Assembly (NCBI RefSeq): GCF_900187975.1 | Contig: NZ_FZPC01000002.1 | Coordinates: forward strand, 1 to 64,000 | From: Pseudomonas delhiensis | GTDB taxonomy: Bacteria; Pseudomonadota; Gammaproteobacteria; Pseudomonadales; Pseudomonadaceae | DNA: 64,000 nt | Direction of reading: 5' to 3' | Shown here: in pieces, positions 8,249 through 18,662 of the stretch | Layout of the letters: the number at the start of each line of letters is the position of its first letter | Numbering within the stretch: the stretch's first letter is position 1 | Notes under the pieces: generated by a model | Database searches by the model: none | Seen by the model: only the letters and a program-made list of their open reading frames with translations | Told to the model about the DNA's origin: nothing | Position numbers and translations under genes: made by a program

Positions 8249-8709
8249 GGAGTGGGCCTCTTGTCGATGGGGTTTCCGCCTCCTGACGCCAATCAGGGAG
8301 GGCGGACCGTACAGGTTGGCGTACCGGGACAAGGGAACCGGCGCATCCGAAGATGCCCCGCACGGCCCGCCCATAACGCGGGTACAGCCATGCCAGGCGC
8401 CAAGCATCGGGGGGGCTGCTCTGGGGCCGTCAATTGGCGGCGGCGAGAAAGAGAGGAGAGGTCGTATCGGCTGTGGATGCATGCCTCGAAAACGGGACGC
8501 TTTATTGCCTTTGCCGATCTTTCCGAGCCCGACTCTCTCGCCCAGCCGATACTTCCGGTGCCTGCCGTTGCTTTTGCCTTGTCTGTGGCTGGCGGCCCGG
8601 CGCTGGCGTCATATCCTGTGGAATCAGGGTGCCTGCGCCGTGTGGGGCTATATACTCGGAGCCTTGCGCGCCGCTGGATGGGGGCGTTTCCCTTCAAGGA
8701 TGTGAATGC
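8249..8709. other. 461-bp gap without a supported gene
   Basis: This gap separates the minus-strand small gene from the DUF2339 gene. Open frames here have no good ribosome binding site. A TATACT hexamer near 8650 could be a -10 element for the downstream pair, without a convincing -35. No other structure was recognised. Confidence 0.4.
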
Positions 8710-11700
8710 ATGCAATGGATTTTCATGCTGATCGGCCTGGTGCTGGGCGCTGCCTGGGACGAGTCGATCACCGATGGGTTGCTGGGCGCCGGGCTCGGGC
8801 TGTTGTTCGGCCAGGCGCTGGCGCTGCATGGGCTGCAGCGGCAGAACGCTGCGCTGCGCCGCCAGCTGGAGCAGTTTTCCGAGCGGTTCGAGGCGGGCAC
8901 CGAGGCGCTGTACCAGCGCCTGTTGCGCCTGGAGCAGGGCGGGGGCGGGCCGGTTTCGCCGCCTGCCGAGGCCGTGGAGCCTGTCGTTGTGCCCGAGGCG
9001 CCGGCCGTTGCCGAGCCTGAGCTGGAATGGCAGATCGAGCTGCCCGAAGCGCCGGCGCCTGCCGCGGCCACCGCTGCGCCGGACTGGTCGTTGCAGCCCC
9101 GGGAACCGTCGCCAGCCCCGATCCCGCCCGCTGTCGAAACATCCTTTGCGCGTGAAGCCTCGGCCTGGGAGGCCGAGCCGGCTGCGCCGTCCGGCCCGAC
9201 CTGGTTCGACCGTGCCCTTGGCGCGGCGCGTGACTGGCTGTTCGGCGGCAATACCGTGCTGCGCGTCGGCGTGCTGCTGCTGTTCCTCGGCCTGGCCTTC
9301 CTGCTGCGCTATGCCTCCGAGCGCGTGGTCGTTCCCGTGGAGCTGCGCTACATGGGCGTGGCTGCCGCCGCCATCGCCCTGCTGGGCCTGGGCTGGTGGC
9401 TGCGGCACAAGCGCGCGACCTACGGCCTGCTGCTGCAGGGCACCGGCATCGCGGTGCTGTACCTGACGGTGTTCGCCGCCATGCGCCTGCACCCCTTGCT
9501 GACGCCCGGCCAGGCGCTCGGCCTGCTGGTGGCGGTGACGGTGTTCTCCGCCGTGCTGGCGGTGCTGCAGGACGCGCTCGGCCTTGCCGCCGCGGCGGCC
9601 CTGGGTGGTTTCGCCGCGCCCATCCTGACGTCCACCGGCGCCGGCAACCACGTCGCGCTGTTCAGCTACTTCGCCCTGCTCAACGCCGGCATCTTCGCCA
9701 TCGCCTGGTTCCGCGCCTGGCGCCTGCTCAACCTGATCGGCTTCTTCGGCACCTTCGGCATCGGCTTCGCCTGGGGGCTGCGTTCCTACACGCCGGAGCT
9801 GTTCGCCAGCACCGAGCCCTTCCTGCTGCTGTTTTTCCTGATGTACGTGGCCATCGGCCTGCTCTTCGCCCGCCGCCGCCTGCGCGAGGCCGCCGGGCTG
9901 GAGGAGGGCGCCGGGCGCGACGAGACGCTGCGCTGGTCGCTGCGGCAGACCGACTACGTCGACGGCACCGTGCTGTTCGGCGCGCCGCTGATCGGCTTCG
10001 GCCTGCAGTACGCGCTGATCCGCCACCTGGCGTTCGGTCCGGCGTTCAGCGCCCTCGCCCTGGGGCTGTTCTACATGGGCCTGGCGCGCCTGCTGGCCGG
10101 GCGCACCGCCGGCCGCGCCCTGCTGCTGGTGGAAGCCTGCCTGACGCTGGGCGTGGTGTTCGGCAGCCTGGCCATTCCCCTGGGCCTGGATGCGCGCTGG
10201 ACCTCGGCGGCCTGGGCCGTGGAGGGTGCCGGCATCTACTGGCTGGGCCTGCGCCAGGGGCGGCGGCTGGCGCGGATGTTCGCCCTGCTGCTGCAGGTGG
10301 GCGCGGCCATCGCCTTCCTGATGGGCCTGCGCCCGGGTGTGGATAACCTGCTGGACGGCGCGCCGCTGGGCGCCCTGATGCTCGGCGTGGCGCTGCTGTT
10401 CAGCTACTGGCGGCTGCGCCGCCACGGCGACGCCGGCCTCTGGCCCTGGGAGCCGCGCTGCCAGCCGATGCTGGCGGTCTGCGGCCTGGCCTTCCTGTAC
10501 CTGATCGCGCCGCTGTGCTTCGCCGTGCCGGGTACCGCCATGGCATGGGCCCTGGCCGGCCTGGCCACGGTGTTCGCCGGCCTGCGCCTGGGCTCGCGGA
10601 CCTTCCTGTTCTGCGCCTTCGCCGTGCAACTGCTGGGCGGCGCGCTGTTCCTCGCCGACCTGCAGGCGGCCGACGGCGGCGCCGGCGTGCTCGGCAGCGG
10701 CTGGACCGGCCTGTTCGGCGCCAGCCTGATCGGCCTGGCGCTGATCGCCGGGATGATCCTCGCCGCGCGCGACCCGCTGGTGCGCGACGACCGCCGGCTG
10801 ATGCTCGGCCTGAGCGCCGTGCTGCTGGCCGGCCTGGCCTTCGTCAACCTGGCGGTGCTGTTCGTCCTGCCCTGGCGCAGCGCCGCGGCGGTGTGGGCCG
10901 GCAGCGGCCTGCTGATCCTCTGGCTGAGCCTGGCCCTGCAGCAGCGCGCCAGCTTCCTGTTCGGCCTGCTGCTGCAGGTGCTGGGCGGCGCGGCGCTGTT
11001 GTTCGGCGGCTCGACGCTGTTCGCCGGGCTGTCCGGCGAGGGCCTGACGCCCCTGGCACACAGCGGCTTCTGGTGCCCGGCGGTGCTGGCCCTGGCGGCG
11101 CTGGTGGGCGCCTGGCGCCTGCACCGGGCGGGGCAGGGCGGGCAGGCGCTGCAACTGGGGGCGCTGGCCCTGGAGCGGCTGTCGCAGCTGCTGCTGGCCT
11201 GGGGCGCCGGCTGGTGGGCGCTGACCGCGCTGTGCGAGATCGCCCGCTTCGTCCCGGCGCCGCGGCGCGAGCACGTCGCCCTGCTGGTGGCGGCCGTCAG
11301 CGTGATGCTCTGGGCCTTCGTCGCCCGCCGCGAGCCGTGGCGGGCCCTGGCGCTCGCCTGCCTGGCCCTGGCGCCGGCCGGCGTGCTGGCGCTGGCCAGT
11401 GCCTGGCACCTGGAATACCAGCCGCTGGGCGAACTCGGCTGGCTGGGCTGGGGCGCGCTGTTCGTGGCGCACTTCTGGTCGCTCAGGCGCCTGGAGCCGG
11501 TGCTGCCGGCGCTGCCCCTGCGCGGCGCCCACGTCCTCGGCTGCTGGCTGTTGCTCGCGGTGCTGGCGCTGCAGCTGCGCTACCTGTTCCTGGCCCTGGC
11601 CGAGCACTACAACGCCTGGCGCTGGCTGGGCTGGGCGCTGGTGCCGAGCGCCTACCTGATCCTCATGGGCGCGCGCCGTAGCCTGCCCTGGCCGGTGGCG

Positions 11701-12321
11701 GCCTTCCCCCGCGAATACCGCGCCCTGGCCGCGGCGCCGGTGGCCGTGGCGCTGCTCGGCTGGTTCTGGCTGGTCAACCTGGTCAGCGATGGCGCCGCGC
11801 AGCCGTTGCCCTACCTGCCGCTGCTCAACCCGCTGGAGCTGGGCATGCTGATCGTGCTGGCGGCGATCTTCCTGTGGAGCCGCGAAGGGCTGCCGCCGCT
11901 GGGCCTGCCCGGCGACCAGGTGCGCCTGCCGGCCCAGGCGCTGCTGGGCGCCTCGCTGTTTGCCCTGCTGACCATGGCGGTGTGCCGCACCGCGCACCAC
12001 TGGGGCGGCGTGCCCTTCGCCCTGGAGCCGCTGCGCGCGTCGATGCTGGTGCAGGCCGGGCTGTCCATCGTCTGGACGCTGATCGCCCTGGGCCTGATGG
12101 TCGGCGGCCACCTGCGCGGGCGGCGCGACCTGTGGATGGTCGGCGCGGCGCTGATCGGCGTGGTGGTGGTCAAGCTGTTCTTCGTCGAACTGGGCAACAG
12201 CGGCAGCCTGGAACGCATCGTTTCCTTCATCGGCGTCGGCGTGCTGCTGCTGGTCGTCGGCTATTTCGCCCCGCTGCCGCCGCACCGCGGGCTAGGGCAA
12301 CAGGAGCAACCCCCCGCATGA
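8710..12321 (+). CDS. DUF2339 polytopic membrane protein
   Basis: The ~1,203-residue product starts at ATG 8710 (AAGGA nine bases upstream). It opens with a hydrophobic segment, a short coiled-coil-like stretch (RQNAALRRQLEQFSERFE) and a Pro/Ala/Glu-rich linker to about residue 160. The remaining ~1,000 residues are almost continuous transmembrane helices with short Arg-rich loops. This is the layout of DUF2339 proteins, whose function is not established. Its stop overlaps the start of the DUF3999 gene (ATGA), so the two are translationally linked and probably work together in the inner membrane. Confidence 0.85.
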   Translation: MQWIFMLIGLVLGAAWDESITDGLLGAGLGLLFGQALALHGLQRQNAALRRQLEQFSERFEAGTEALYQRLLRLEQGGGGPVSPPAEAVEPVVVPEAPAVAEPELEWQIELPEAPAPAAATAAPDWSLQPREPSPAPIPPAVETSFAREASAWEAEPAAPSGPTWFDRALGAARDWLFGGNTVLRVGVLLLFLGLAFLLRYASERVVVPVELRYMGVAAAAIALLGLGWWLRHKRATYGLLLQGTGIAVLYLTVFAAMRLHPLLTPGQALGLLVAVTVFSAVLAVLQDALGLAAAAALGGFAAPILTSTGAGNHVALFSYFALLNAGIFAIAWFRAWRLLNLIGFFGTFGIGFAWGLRSYTPELFASTEPFLLLFFLMYVAIGLLFARRRLREAAGLEEGAGRDETLRWSLRQTDYVDGTVLFGAPLIGFGLQYALIRHLAFGPAFSALALGLFYMGLARLLAGRTAGRALLLVEACLTLGVVFGSLAIPLGLDARWTSAAWAVEGAGIYWLGLRQGRRLARMFALLLQVGAAIAFLMGLRPGVDNLLDGAPLGALMLGVALLFSYWRLRRHGDAGLWPWEPRCQPMLAVCGLAFLYLIAPLCFAVPGTAMAWALAGLATVFAGLRLGSRTFLFCAFAVQLLGGALFLADLQAADGGAGVLGSGWTGLFGASLIGLALIAGMILAARDPLVRDDRRLMLGLSAVLLAGLAFVNLAVLFVLPWRSAAAVWAGSGLLILWLSLALQQRASFLFGLLLQVLGGAALLFGGSTLFAGLSGEGLTPLAHSGFWCPAVLALAALVGAWRLHRAGQGGQALQLGALALERLSQLLLAWGAGWWALTALCEIARFVPAPRREHVALLVAAVSVMLWAFVARREPWRALALACLALAPAGVLALASAWHLEYQPLGELGWLGWGALFVAHFWSLRRLEPVLPALPLRGAHVLGCWLLLAVLALQLRYLFLALAEHYNAWRWLGWALVPSAYLILMGARRSLPWPVAAFPREYRALAAAPVAVALLGWFWLVNLVSDGAAQPLPYLPLLNPLELGMLIVLAAIFLWSREGLPPLGLPGDQVRLPAQALLGASLFALLTMAVCRTAHHWGGVPFALEPLRASMLVQAGLSIVWTLIALGLMVGGHLRGRRDLWMVGAALIGVVVVKLFFVELGNSGSLERIVSFIGVGVLLLVVGYFAPLPPHRGLGQQEQPPA

Positions 12322-13682
12322 AGCTGGCTTCCCTCATCCTCTGCCTGGCCGCCGGGCTGGCCCAGGCCGCGGAAAACCCCGCCGACTACCCGCGGCAGGT
12401 GCCCCTGCGGCTGCAGGGCGAAGGCCCCTGGTACCGCCTGCAGGTGCCGATGAGCGTGCAACTGGCCGCCGCCCATGCCGACCTGCGCGACCTGCGGGTG
12501 TTCGACAAGGAGGGCGAGGCGCTGCCCTATGCCCTGAGCGCGGCGGCAGCGCAGGGCAGCAGCACCGCCCATGAGGCCGTGGCCCGGCTGTTCCCGCTGT
12601 ACGGCGCCGAAGCCGACCCCGGCCAGCAGCCCGGCCTGCGCATCCAGCGCAGCACCACCGGCACCCTGGTGGAAGTGCTGCCCGACGCGGCCCCCACGCC
12701 GACGGGCGAGCGGCGCAGCGGCTGGCTGCTGGATGCCGGCGAGGCCGACTTCCCCTTCGAGCGCCTGGCTCTGGACTGGAGCCGCGAGGCCGAGGGCTTC
12801 CAGCACTTCCGCATCGAGGCCAGCGACGACCTGCTGCACTGGCGCAGCTGGGGCGACGGCCAGCTCGCCCGGCTGAGCTTCAACGGCGAGCGCATGGACG
12901 TCAGCGACGTGGCCCTGCCCGGGCGGAAGGCGCGCTACCTGCGCCTGTCCTGGCCGAGCGGCGGCACGGCGGTGACGCTCAAGGGTGCGCGCCTGCTGGG
13001 CCGCACCGACCAGGCCGCGAGCACGCCGCTGGTGTGGTCCGAGCCCATCGCCGGGCGTCGCGAGCAGGACGGCAGCTACCGCTGGGACCTGCCCCTGGCG
13101 CTGCCGCTGGAACGGGTACGCTTCGAGCTGGACCCCGCGGCGCAGCGCCTGATGGCGCCGGTGGCGCTGTCCGCGCGCACTGCGACGGGGCAGGGCAGCC
13201 GGGACGACTGGTACCCGCTGGCCCGCGGGGTGCTCTACGACCTGCCGGTGGACGGCCGCCAGGTGCGCCAGGACGAACTCTTCCTCGCCGGCCAGCCGGT
13301 GCGCCAGCTGCGCCTGGTCACCGACGCGCGCGGTACCGGCCTGGGCAGCGCGGCGCCGAACCTGCGCGTGGCCCTGCGCGCCCGCGAGCTGGTGTTCCTG
13401 GTGCGCGGCAGCGCGCCCTACCAGCTGGCCCTGGGCAAGCGCGACGCCACCTCGGCCAGCCTGCCGCTGGGCGTGCTGATCCCCGGCTACCAGCCGGACA
13501 AGCCGGCGCGGATCGGCCAGGCCAGCCTGGACGGGGCCCTGCAGGCCGCCCCGGCGGAAGCGGCCGTGGCCGGCGCCGGCGACTGGAAGCGCATCGGCCT
13601 GTGGGCCGTATTGCTGGGCGGGGTGCTGTTGCTGGGCGGGATGGCCTTCAGCCTGTTGCGCGGGCAACGCGCCGGCCAATGA
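12318..13682 (+). CDS. DUF3999 envelope protein
   Basis: The 454-residue product has an N-terminal signal peptide (cleavage after LAQA), a long extracytoplasmic region of beta-type composition and one C-terminal membrane helix (IGLWAVLLGGVLLLGGMAF) followed by a short basic tail. This architecture and the sequence PADYPRQVPL near the N-terminus fit DUF3999. It follows the DUF2339 gene with a 4-bp overlap, a pairing known from other pseudomonads. Likely anchored in the inner membrane facing the periplasm; function unknown. Confidence 0.8.
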   Translation: MKLASLILCLAAGLAQAAENPADYPRQVPLRLQGEGPWYRLQVPMSVQLAAAHADLRDLRVFDKEGEALPYALSAAAAQGSSTAHEAVARLFPLYGAEADPGQQPGLRIQRSTTGTLVEVLPDAAPTPTGERRSGWLLDAGEADFPFERLALDWSREAEGFQHFRIEASDDLLHWRSWGDGQLARLSFNGERMDVSDVALPGRKARYLRLSWPSGGTAVTLKGARLLGRTDQAASTPLVWSEPIAGRREQDGSYRWDLPLALPLERVRFELDPAAQRLMAPVALSARTATGQGSRDDWYPLARGVLYDLPVDGRQVRQDELFLAGQPVRQLRLVTDARGTGLGSAAPNLRVALRARELVFLVRGSAPYQLALGKRDATSASLPLGVLIPGYQPDKPARIGQASLDGALQAAPAEAAVAGAGDWKRIGLWAVLLGGVLLLGGMAFSLLRGQRAGQ

Positions 13683-13816
13683 GCGGTTGCCGGGAAAAGG
13701 GGAAATCACGCCAGCTTATGTAGGGAAATGCGTCAATAACGCTACTCTGCGCGATTGTTCTGATACTGTTAACGGCGTTGCACTCTACCTATAAGAAAAA
13801 GCATGGAGTCAGCCGC

Positions 13817-15730
13817 ATGATCAAACAGGTGCTTTCACCCCTGGCCGCCGCCTGCCTGCTCGGCATCGCCGGCCAAGCCCTCGCGTCACCTTCCCCGTAT
13901 TCGACCCTGGTGGTGTTCGGCGACAGCCTCAGCGACGCCGGCCAGTTCCCCGACGCCGGTGGCCCCGCCGGCGCCTCCACCCGCTTCACCAACCGCGTGG
14001 GCCCGACCTATCTGGACGGCAGCGGCGAGGTCTTCGGGCCCACCGCGGCAATGATCCTCGGCGGCAAGCTGGGCGTCGCCGCCGGCGACCTCGGGCCTTC
14101 CACCTCGCTGGTGAACGCCGCCGAAGGCCTGCCGGACGGTAACAACTGGGCGGTGGGGGGCTACCGCACCGACCAGATCTACGACTCCATCACCGCCGCG
14201 GGCGGCTCGGTGGTCAGCTCCGGCGGCGAGACCCGTACCCGCGACGGCTACCTGGTCGGCCGCGTCGCCGACCCCAACGCGCTCTACTACCTCACCGGCG
14301 GCGGCAACGACTTCCTGCAGTTCCGCATCACCGACGACCCTTCCGCCCGCGCCGCCGCCGGGCGCCTGGTGGACAGCGCCCAGGCCCTGAGCCAGGCCGG
14401 CGCGCGCTACATCGTGGTCTGGCTGCTACCCGACCTGGGGCTCACCCCGGCGACCAACGGCACCGTCCTGCAGAGCTTCGGCACCCAGCTCAGCGGCATC
14501 TTCAACGAGGAACTGGTCAGCCAGTTGGCCAGCAGCGGCGCCAACGTCATCCCGCTGAACATCCCGCTGATGCTCCAGGAAGTGCTCGCCGACCCCGGCG
14601 CCTACGGCCTGGCCACCGGGCAGAACCTGGTGGGTACCTGCTTCAGCGGCAACAGCTGCCCGGAAAACCCGATCTATGGCCGCCACGGCAGCAACCCCGA
14701 CCCGACCAAGCTGATCTTCAACGATGGCGTGCACCCGACCATCGCCGGCCAGACGCTGATCGCAGACTACGCCTACTCGGTGCTGTCCGCGCCCTGGGAG
14801 GCCACGCTACTGCCGGAAATGGCCCATGGCACCCTGCGCGCCTACCAGGACGAGCTGCGCAGCCAGTGGCTGGCCGACTGGGAGAACTGGCAGGGCGTCG
14901 GCCAGTGGCGCGGCTTCGTCACCGGCGGCGGCCAGCACCTGGACTACGACGACCAGGACAGCGCCGCCAGCGGCGATGGCTTCGGCTACAACCTGAGCCT
15001 GGGCGGCAGCTACCGCATCGACGACGCCTGGCGCGCCGGCATCGCCGCCGGCTTCTACCGGCAGAAGCTGGAGGCCGGCGCCGAGGATTCCGACTACAAG
15101 CTCAACAGCTACCTGGGCAGCCTCTTCGTGCAATACCAGCAGGACCGCTGGTGGGGCGACGCCGCGGTGACCGGCGGCTACCTCGACTACGACGAGGCCA
15201 ACCGCAAGTTCGCCATCGGCCCGCGCACCGTCGAGGAGAAGGGCGACACCGACGGCAACCTGCTCGCCTTCAGTGGCCGGATCGGCTACGACATCGCCCA
15301 GGGCGGCGAGGCCTGGCACCTGTCGCCCTTCGTCAGCGCCGACTGGGCGCGGGTGAAGGTGGATGGCTACGACGAGGGCAACGCTTCCACCTCGCTGTCG
15401 TTCGACGAGCAGAAGCGCTATTCCCGCCGCCTCGGCGCCGGCCTGCAGGGCAAGTACGCGCTCAGCGAGCAGACCCAGCTGTTCGGCGAAGTGGCGGTGG
15501 AGCGCGAATACGCCGACGACACCCAGAACATCGGGATGGCCTTCACCAGCCTGCCAGCCAACGGCTTCACCCTGCAGGGCTACACCCCGCAGAGCCACCT
15601 GCAGCGCGCGACCCTGGGCTTCGCCCAGAAGCTGACCCCGGAACTCTCGCTGCGCGGCGGCTACAGCGCGCACCGCAGCGACGACGACCTGCAGCAGGGC
15701 GTGAGCCTGGCGCTGAGCCTGGACTTCTAG
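13817..15730 (+). CDS. estA: Autotransporter GDSL esterase EstA
   Basis: The 637-residue product closely matches P. aeruginosa EstA (646 aa), an outer-membrane-anchored esterase linked to rhamnolipid production and motility. It has a signal peptide (to ~ALAS), then the GDSL motif FGDSLSDAG with nucleophile Ser, the GGGND oxyanion block, and DGVHPT with the catalytic Asp/His. The last ~300 residues form a 12-strand-type autotransporter barrel ending in LALSLDF with terminal Phe. ATG 13817 is chosen because GGAG lies eight bases upstream; an earlier TTG in frame would spoil the signal peptide. It stands alone between the DUF3999 gene and fbp. Confidence 0.97.
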   Translation: MIKQVLSPLAAACLLGIAGQALASPSPYSTLVVFGDSLSDAGQFPDAGGPAGASTRFTNRVGPTYLDGSGEVFGPTAAMILGGKLGVAAGDLGPSTSLVNAAEGLPDGNNWAVGGYRTDQIYDSITAAGGSVVSSGGETRTRDGYLVGRVADPNALYYLTGGGNDFLQFRITDDPSARAAAGRLVDSAQALSQAGARYIVVWLLPDLGLTPATNGTVLQSFGTQLSGIFNEELVSQLASSGANVIPLNIPLMLQEVLADPGAYGLATGQNLVGTCFSGNSCPENPIYGRHGSNPDPTKLIFNDGVHPTIAGQTLIADYAYSVLSAPWEATLLPEMAHGTLRAYQDELRSQWLADWENWQGVGQWRGFVTGGGQHLDYDDQDSAASGDGFGYNLSLGGSYRIDDAWRAGIAAGFYRQKLEAGAEDSDYKLNSYLGSLFVQYQQDRWWGDAAVTGGYLDYDEANRKFAIGPRTVEEKGDTDGNLLAFSGRIGYDIAQGGEAWHLSPFVSADWARVKVDGYDEGNASTSLSFDEQKRYSRRLGAGLQGKYALSEQTQLFGEVAVEREYADDTQNIGMAFTSLPANGFTLQGYTPQSHLQRATLGFAQKLTPELSLRGGYSAHRSDDDLQQGVSLALSLDF

Positions 15731-15899
15731 GCCCGGCCCGCCGGGAAACCGCCGCGACTGACGGCCGCAGCGACGAGGGAACCGACCACCGGCGGCGCGC
15801 TCCAAGCTCAGGACGGACGCGCCGTACGGGAGGCGGCGCGGTCGATTCCACGCTAGAATGCGCGCAGTTTTTTTCCTACCTCTCCCCCGGAGCCCTTCC

Positions 15900-16910
15900 A
15901 TGTCCCGCGTTACCCTCAGCCGCTACCTCATCGAGCAGACCCGCAGCCACAACACCCCGGCCGACCTGCGCTTCCTCATCGAGGTGGTGGCGCGTGCGTG
16001 CAAGGAGATCAGCCATGCCGTGTCCAAGGGCGCCCTGGGCGGCGTGCTGGGCAGCATGGGCACCGAGAACGTGCAGGGCGAGGTGCAGAAGAAGCTGGAC
16101 GTGATGTCCAACGAAATCCTCCTGGAGGCCAACGAGTGGGGCGGCCACCTGGCCGGCATGGCCTCCGAGGAGATGGACAACGCCTACCAGATTCCCGGCA
16201 AGTACCCCAAGGGTGCCTACCTGCTGGTGTTCGACCCGCTGGACGGCTCCAGCAACATCGACGTCAACGTCTCGGTCGGCACCATCTTCTCGGTGCTGCG
16301 CTGCCCCGAGCAGCACCTGAGCCAGAACGACAGCCTCAACGAGCAGGCCTTCCTCCAGCCGGGCACCAGGCAGGTCGCCGCCGGCTACGCCATCTACGGC
16401 CCGCAGACCATGCTGATGCTGACCCTCGGCGACGGCGTCAAGGGCTTCACCCTGGACCGCGAGCTGGGCAGCTTCGTGCTCACCCACGACAACATCCGCG
16501 TGCCGGAAAGCACCGCCGAGTTCGCCATCAACATGTCCAACCAGCGCCACTGGGAAGCCCCGGTGCAGCGCTACGTCAGCGAACTGCTGGCCGGCAAGGA
16601 AGGCCCGCTGGGCAAGAACTACAACATGCGCTGGATCGCCTCCATGGTGGCCGACGTGCACCGCATCCTGACCCGCGGCGGCATCTTCATGTACCCGCGC
16701 GACGCCCGTGAGCCGGAGAAGCCCGGCAAGCTGCGGCTGATGTACGAGGCCAACCCGATGTCCTTCATCATCGAGCAGGCCGGCGGCGCCGCCACCAACG
16801 GCACCCAGCGCATCCTCGACATCCAGCCGGAGTCGCTGCACCAGCGCGTGGCCGTGTTCCTCGGTTCGAAGGAAGAGGTCGAGCGCGTCACCGGCTACCA
16901 CCAGGCCTGA
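15900..16910 (+). CDS. fbp: Fructose-1,6-bisphosphatase class I
   Basis: The 336-residue product is the gluconeogenic phosphatase converting fructose 1,6-bisphosphate to fructose 6-phosphate. Diagnostic segments are the metal-binding [20 protein letters not shown] block (residues ~119-138), [16 protein letters not shown], and [19 protein letters not shown] near the C-terminus. Length equals the P. aeruginosa enzyme. ATG 15900 is preceded by GGAG; an upstream in-frame ATG at 15858 would add a non-conserved leader. A TAGAAT -10-like hexamer lies at ~15853. The stop overlaps the next start by one base. Confidence 0.97.
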   Translation: MSRVTLSRYLIEQTRSHNTPADLRFLIEVVARACKEISHAVSKGALGGVLGSMGTENVQGEVQKKLDVMSNEILLEANEWGGHLAGMASEEMDNAYQIPGKYPKGAYLLVFDPLDGSSNIDVNVSVGTIFSVLRCPEQHLSQNDSLNEQAFLQPGTRQVAAGYAIYGPQTMLMLTLGDGVKGFTLDRELGSFVLTHDNIRVPESTAEFAINMSNQRHWEAPVQRYVSELLAGKEGPLGKNYNMRWIASMVADVHRILTRGGIFMYPRDAREPEKPGKLRLMYEANPMSFIIEQAGGAATNGTQRILDIQPESLHQRVAVFLGSKEEVERVTGYHQA

Positions 16911-17518
16911 TGAGCGCGCTACCCGCCTGGCAGGGGTTGCTCGACTGGTGGTTCGGCGACGCCCTGCGCGCCAGCGACGTCGCCGCCCAGCGCAACGGCC
17001 TGTGGTTCGGCAAGAGCGCCTGCGAGGACACGGCCTCGGACAACCGTTTCGGCGGCCTGGTGCGCCAGGCCCTGGATGGCGCTCTGGCCGACTGGGCCGG
17101 CTCGGCCCAGGGCTGGCTGGCGCTGATCCTGCTGCTGGACCAGCTGCCGCGGATGATCTTCCGCGACACCCCGCGCGCCTATGCCGGCGACGCTCGCGCC
17201 CAGGCGCTGGTGCGCCGCGGCCTTGCAGCCGGGCTGGACCGCCAGCTGCAGCCGATCGAGCGGGTCTTCGTCTACCTGGTGCTGGAGCACGCCGAGGACC
17301 TGGCGCAGCAGGAACAGGCCGTGGCCGCCTTCGCCGCGCTGCACGAACGGGCCGATGAGGTGGACAAGGCGCTGTTCGCCGACTTCCTGGACTACGCCGA
17401 GCGTCATCGCGAGGTGGTCGCGCGCTTCGGCCGCTTCCCCCATCGCAACGCCATTCTCGGCCGTGAGTCCAGCGCCGCGGAAGTCGCCTTCCTCAAGGAA
17501 CCCGGCTCGCGTTTCTGA
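16910..17518 (+). CDS. DUF924 family protein
   Basis: The 202-residue product shows the DUF924 hallmarks: LLDWWFGD near the N-terminus, LILLLDQLPRMIFRDTPRAY in the middle and RFGRFPHRNAILGRES near the C-terminus. The family is all-helical (TPR-like) and its biochemical role is not settled. Start and fbp stop overlap (TGATG), suggesting coupled translation. The same neighbour is found next to fbp in P. aeruginosa as I recall. Confidence 0.88.
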   Translation: MSALPAWQGLLDWWFGDALRASDVAAQRNGLWFGKSACEDTASDNRFGGLVRQALDGALADWAGSAQGWLALILLLDQLPRMIFRDTPRAYAGDARAQALVRRGLAAGLDRQLQPIERVFVYLVLEHAEDLAQQEQAVAAFAALHERADEVDKALFADFLDYAERHREVVARFGRFPHRNAILGRESSAAEVAFLKEPGSRF

Positions 17519-17587
17519 CTCCAAGGGTGCGTTTCGCGTGGCCTGTGCCACGCTTGTTCAACGGACCATCCGACAATGGAGTTGCCC

Positions 17588-17842
17588 ATGTCCTTCCGCC
17601 GTATCGCCCTGATCGCCGTCTGCATCGCCATGGCCGCCTGCAGCAAGCTCAACCAGGAAAACTATTCCAAGCTTAAGGCCGGCATGGCCAAGGCCGAGGT
17701 GGAGGCCCTGCTCGGCAAGCCCACCGAGTGTTCCGGCGCGCTGGGCGTATCCAGCTGCACCTGGGGCGATGACAAGACCTTCATCAGCGTGCAGTACGCC
17801 GGCGACAAGGTGCTGATGTTCTCCGGCCAGGGGCTCAAGTGA
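17588..17842 (+). CDS. Small lipoprotein, SmpA/BamE-like (DUF3862 type)
   Basis: The 84-residue product has a signal peptide with lipobox MAAC, then LKAGMAKAEVEALLGKPTECSG and CTWGDDKTFISVQYAGDKV. This is the small BamE/OmlA-like fold in which a GM-x-K-x-EV-x-LLG-x-P helix precedes three beta strands. ATG 17588 is chosen over ATG 17576 because the GGAG at 17579-17582 is then correctly spaced. Two Cys after the lipid Cys may form a disulfide. It lies one base before the lipocalin gene, so both are probably one transcript. Confidence 0.82.
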   Translation: MSFRRIALIAVCIAMAACSKLNQENYSKLKAGMAKAEVEALLGKPTECSGALGVSSCTWGDDKTFISVQYAGDKVLMFSGQGLK

Positions 17843-17843
17843 G

Positions 17844-18398
17844 ATGAACGCCGCGCTGCGGGTGCTCGTGGCGCTGCTCGCGCTGGGCGGCGGCGCCGGG
17901 CACGCCGGGGAGCGGCCGCAGACCATGCAGGTCGACCCGCAGCGCTACGCGGGCACCTGGTACGAGCTGGCGCGCAAGCCGATGTTCTTCCAGCGCGCCT
18001 GCCTGCAGTCCGAGGCCCACTACCGCGTGCGCGCCGACGGCAGCATCGGCCTGCTCAACCGCTGCCGCACCGCCGACGGCAGCTGGAAGCAGGTGACCGG
18101 CACGGCCACCCCGCAGGTGCCGGGCAGCACCGATGCCTTCTGGGTGCACTTCGACAACTGGGCATCGCGCCTGCTCCCCGGCGTGGTGCGCGGCGACTAC
18201 CGGGTGATCTACGTCGACCCGGACTACCAGACCGCCCTGGTCGGCAACCGCGACCGCGACCACCTGTGGCTGCTGGCGCGGCAGACCAGCCTGTCCGAGG
18301 CGACGTTGCGCCGTTTGCTGGCTGAGGCCAACCGCAATGGCTACGACACCAGCGATCTGATCTGGCGGAGCAAGGACAGCGCGATTGCGGGGAATTGA
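17844..18398 (+). CDS. blc: Bacterial lipocalin (Blc family)
   Basis: The 184-residue product carries the lipocalin signature YAGTWYELARKPMFFQ (residues ~35-50) and the second block YQTALVGNRDRDHLWLLAR. Blc-type lipocalins bind fatty acids or lysophospholipids in the envelope. Unlike E. coli Blc, the signal peptide (to about GHA, residue 21) has no lipobox Cys, so a soluble periplasmic protein is predicted. It is the last gene before a REP cluster and the hut region. Confidence 0.9.
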   Translation: MNAALRVLVALLALGGGAGHAGERPQTMQVDPQRYAGTWYELARKPMFFQRACLQSEAHYRVRADGSIGLLNRCRTADGSWKQVTGTATPQVPGSTDAFWVHFDNWASRLLPGVVRGDYRVIYVDPDYQTALVGNRDRDHLWLLARQTSLSEATLRRLLAEANRNGYDTSDLIWRSKDSAIAGN

Positions 18399-18445
18399 GG
18401 GGACGGTGTCTGCCGGTAACGTAGGCGCGCTACTTCACCTCCGCT

Positions 18446-18604
18446 CCCTCTCCCTAACCCTCTCCCTGAAGGGAGAGGGGACCGTTGGGCAGGGTTGGGG
18501 ATTCAGGAGTCAGCCGGCAGCTCCGGTGGTTTCCAGCTGAAACCATTTCTTCTCTCGGCACGGACAAGCCCCCTCTCCCTTCAGGGAGAGGGCTGGGGAG
18601 AGGG
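18446..18604. repeat. Inverted pair of REP-like elements
   Basis: CCCTCTCCCTAACCCTCTCC...GAGAGGG at 18446-18479 recurs in reverse orientation at 18571-18604; each copy has its own hairpin (CCCTCTCCCT / AGGGAGAGGG). They fill the space between the convergent blc and hutF genes and could fold into one long cruciform. Related pairs occur near 44.7 kb and 61.6 kb. Confidence 0.85.
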
Positions 18605-18662
18605 AAAAGAGGTTGGCCAAAAGATAAAACCACCGGCAGCCCTCGTCACCGGCCACCCCCCA

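Noticed and set aside
8293..12285. Very long minus-strand open frame opposite the DUF2339 gene
   Set aside because: Its product is Gln/Arg/Ala-rich without any domain, has no ribosome binding site and mirrors a high-GC gene with clear membrane-protein features; it is a GC-driven shadow.
13682..13816. In-frame upstream TTG start for EstA
   Set aside because: It would add a hydrophilic, Lys-rich extension before the signal peptide and has no Shine-Dalgarno, whereas ATG 13817 has GGAG at ideal spacing.
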